In this document: piece after piece, positions 63,961 to 64,000 of the stretch
How positions within the stretch are numbered: the stretch's first letter is position 1
Layout: every line of letters begins with the position of its first letter
NCBI RefSeq assembly: GCF_002873135.1
Contig: NZ_MCVI01000003.1
Span: forward strand, 62,001 to 126,000
Direction: 5' to 3'
From: Shewanella sp. 10N.286.48.A6
GTDB lineage: Bacteria > Pseudomonadota > Gammaproteobacteria > Enterobacterales > Shewanellaceae
DNA: 64,000 nucleotides
Program-made: the position numbers and the translations under genes
The notes under the pieces: generated by a model
What the model was told of the DNA's origin: nothing
The model's input: only the letters and a program-made list of their open reading frames with translations
Database searches by the model: none

Positions 63961-64000
63961 ATGACTAATTTAACTCAGAGTAATACTTGGCAGCAGCTAA
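63961..64000 (+). CDS. pgi: Glucose-6-phosphate isomerase, N-terminal fragment cut by window edge
   Basis: Only the first 13 codons are present (MTNLTQSNTWQQL), with CGGAG 9 bp upstream. The start resembles bacterial PGI (LTQS..W..L). The position just after tal is where pgi is found in Shewanella. The call rests mainly on context. Confidence 0.7.
   Translation, partial: MTNLTQSNTWQQL

Overview
The window is a contiguous chromosomal segment of a gammaproteobacterium, almost certainly Shewanella. The evidence is a low-to-moderate G+C content (impression, not computed), a periplasmic tetrahaem flavocytochrome c fumarate reductase, the Shewanella-type N-acetylglucosamine (GlcNAc) locus nagP-nagX-nagA-nagB-II-nagK-hex-nagR, and the conserved blocks mutY-yggX / trmB-yggL-glsA-yggN and rpsT / murJ-ribF-ileS-lspA-fkpB-ispH. 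There is no sign of a plasmid, phage, insertion sequence or CRISPR array. Both ends cut genes: a yggN-family gene on the left and pgi on the right.

Layout. 1-4.5 kb: housekeeping block, with yggN, glsA, yggL and trmB on the minus strand, divergent from mutY-yggX. 4.7-6.5 kb: a periplasmic arylsulfate sulfotransferase. 6.7-11.8 kb: a small carbohydrate locus with a GPH-family symporter, a GH94 phosphorylase and a secreted CBM9-like protein, preceded by a perfect 14-bp LacI-type palindrome. 11.8-13.1 kb: yceI and cytochrome b561. 13.4-13.9 kb: two near-identical copies of a tRNA-Phe/tRNA-Thr pair. 14.1-20.9 kb: porin and flavocytochrome c, divergent from a two-component system. 21.2-37.8 kb: the chitin/GlcNAc regulon with four copies of one 18-bp operator, ending in the LacI-family regulator nagR. 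37.8-38.2 kb: glnB. 38.4-45.7 kb: type IV pilus minor pilins and pilY1. 45.8-53.8 kb: the ispH-to-rpsT block. 53.9-58.3 kb: an HlyU-like regulator, an M28 peptidase, yaaA and an AGCS symporter. 58.6-64 kb: phosphoketolase, an OmpA-family protein, tal and the start of pgi.

How the genes work together. In the chitin block the outer-membrane receptor and the lipoprotein hexosaminidase would import and trim chito-oligosaccharides. NagP would bring GlcNAc in, NagK would phosphorylate it, and NagA and NagB-II would convert it to fructose-6-phosphate. That is also a substrate of the phosphoketolase and transaldolase/PGI enzymes at the right end. NagR-type operators lie before nagP, nagK, hex and the TonB receptor gene. 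In the respiratory block, a sensor kinase with a fused periplasmic solute-binding domain probably controls the flavocytochrome and porin through a degenerate NtrC-like regulator. Two identical-architecture inverted repeats, 30 bp apart, sit in the shared intergenic region.

The most promising undescribed element is the 375-bp leader of hex. Downstream of a NagR operator and a matching -10 box lie three consecutive hairpins. The last is a strong intrinsic terminator that stops transcription about 200 bp before the hex start codon. This looks like a NagR-controlled small RNA or an attenuated leader. Other points of interest are the loss of the GAFTGA loop and the altered Walker B motif in the response regulator, the orphan LacI operator at the GH94 locus, the halogenase/SapC pair in the chitin locus, and an inverted-repeat element at 21.0 kb.
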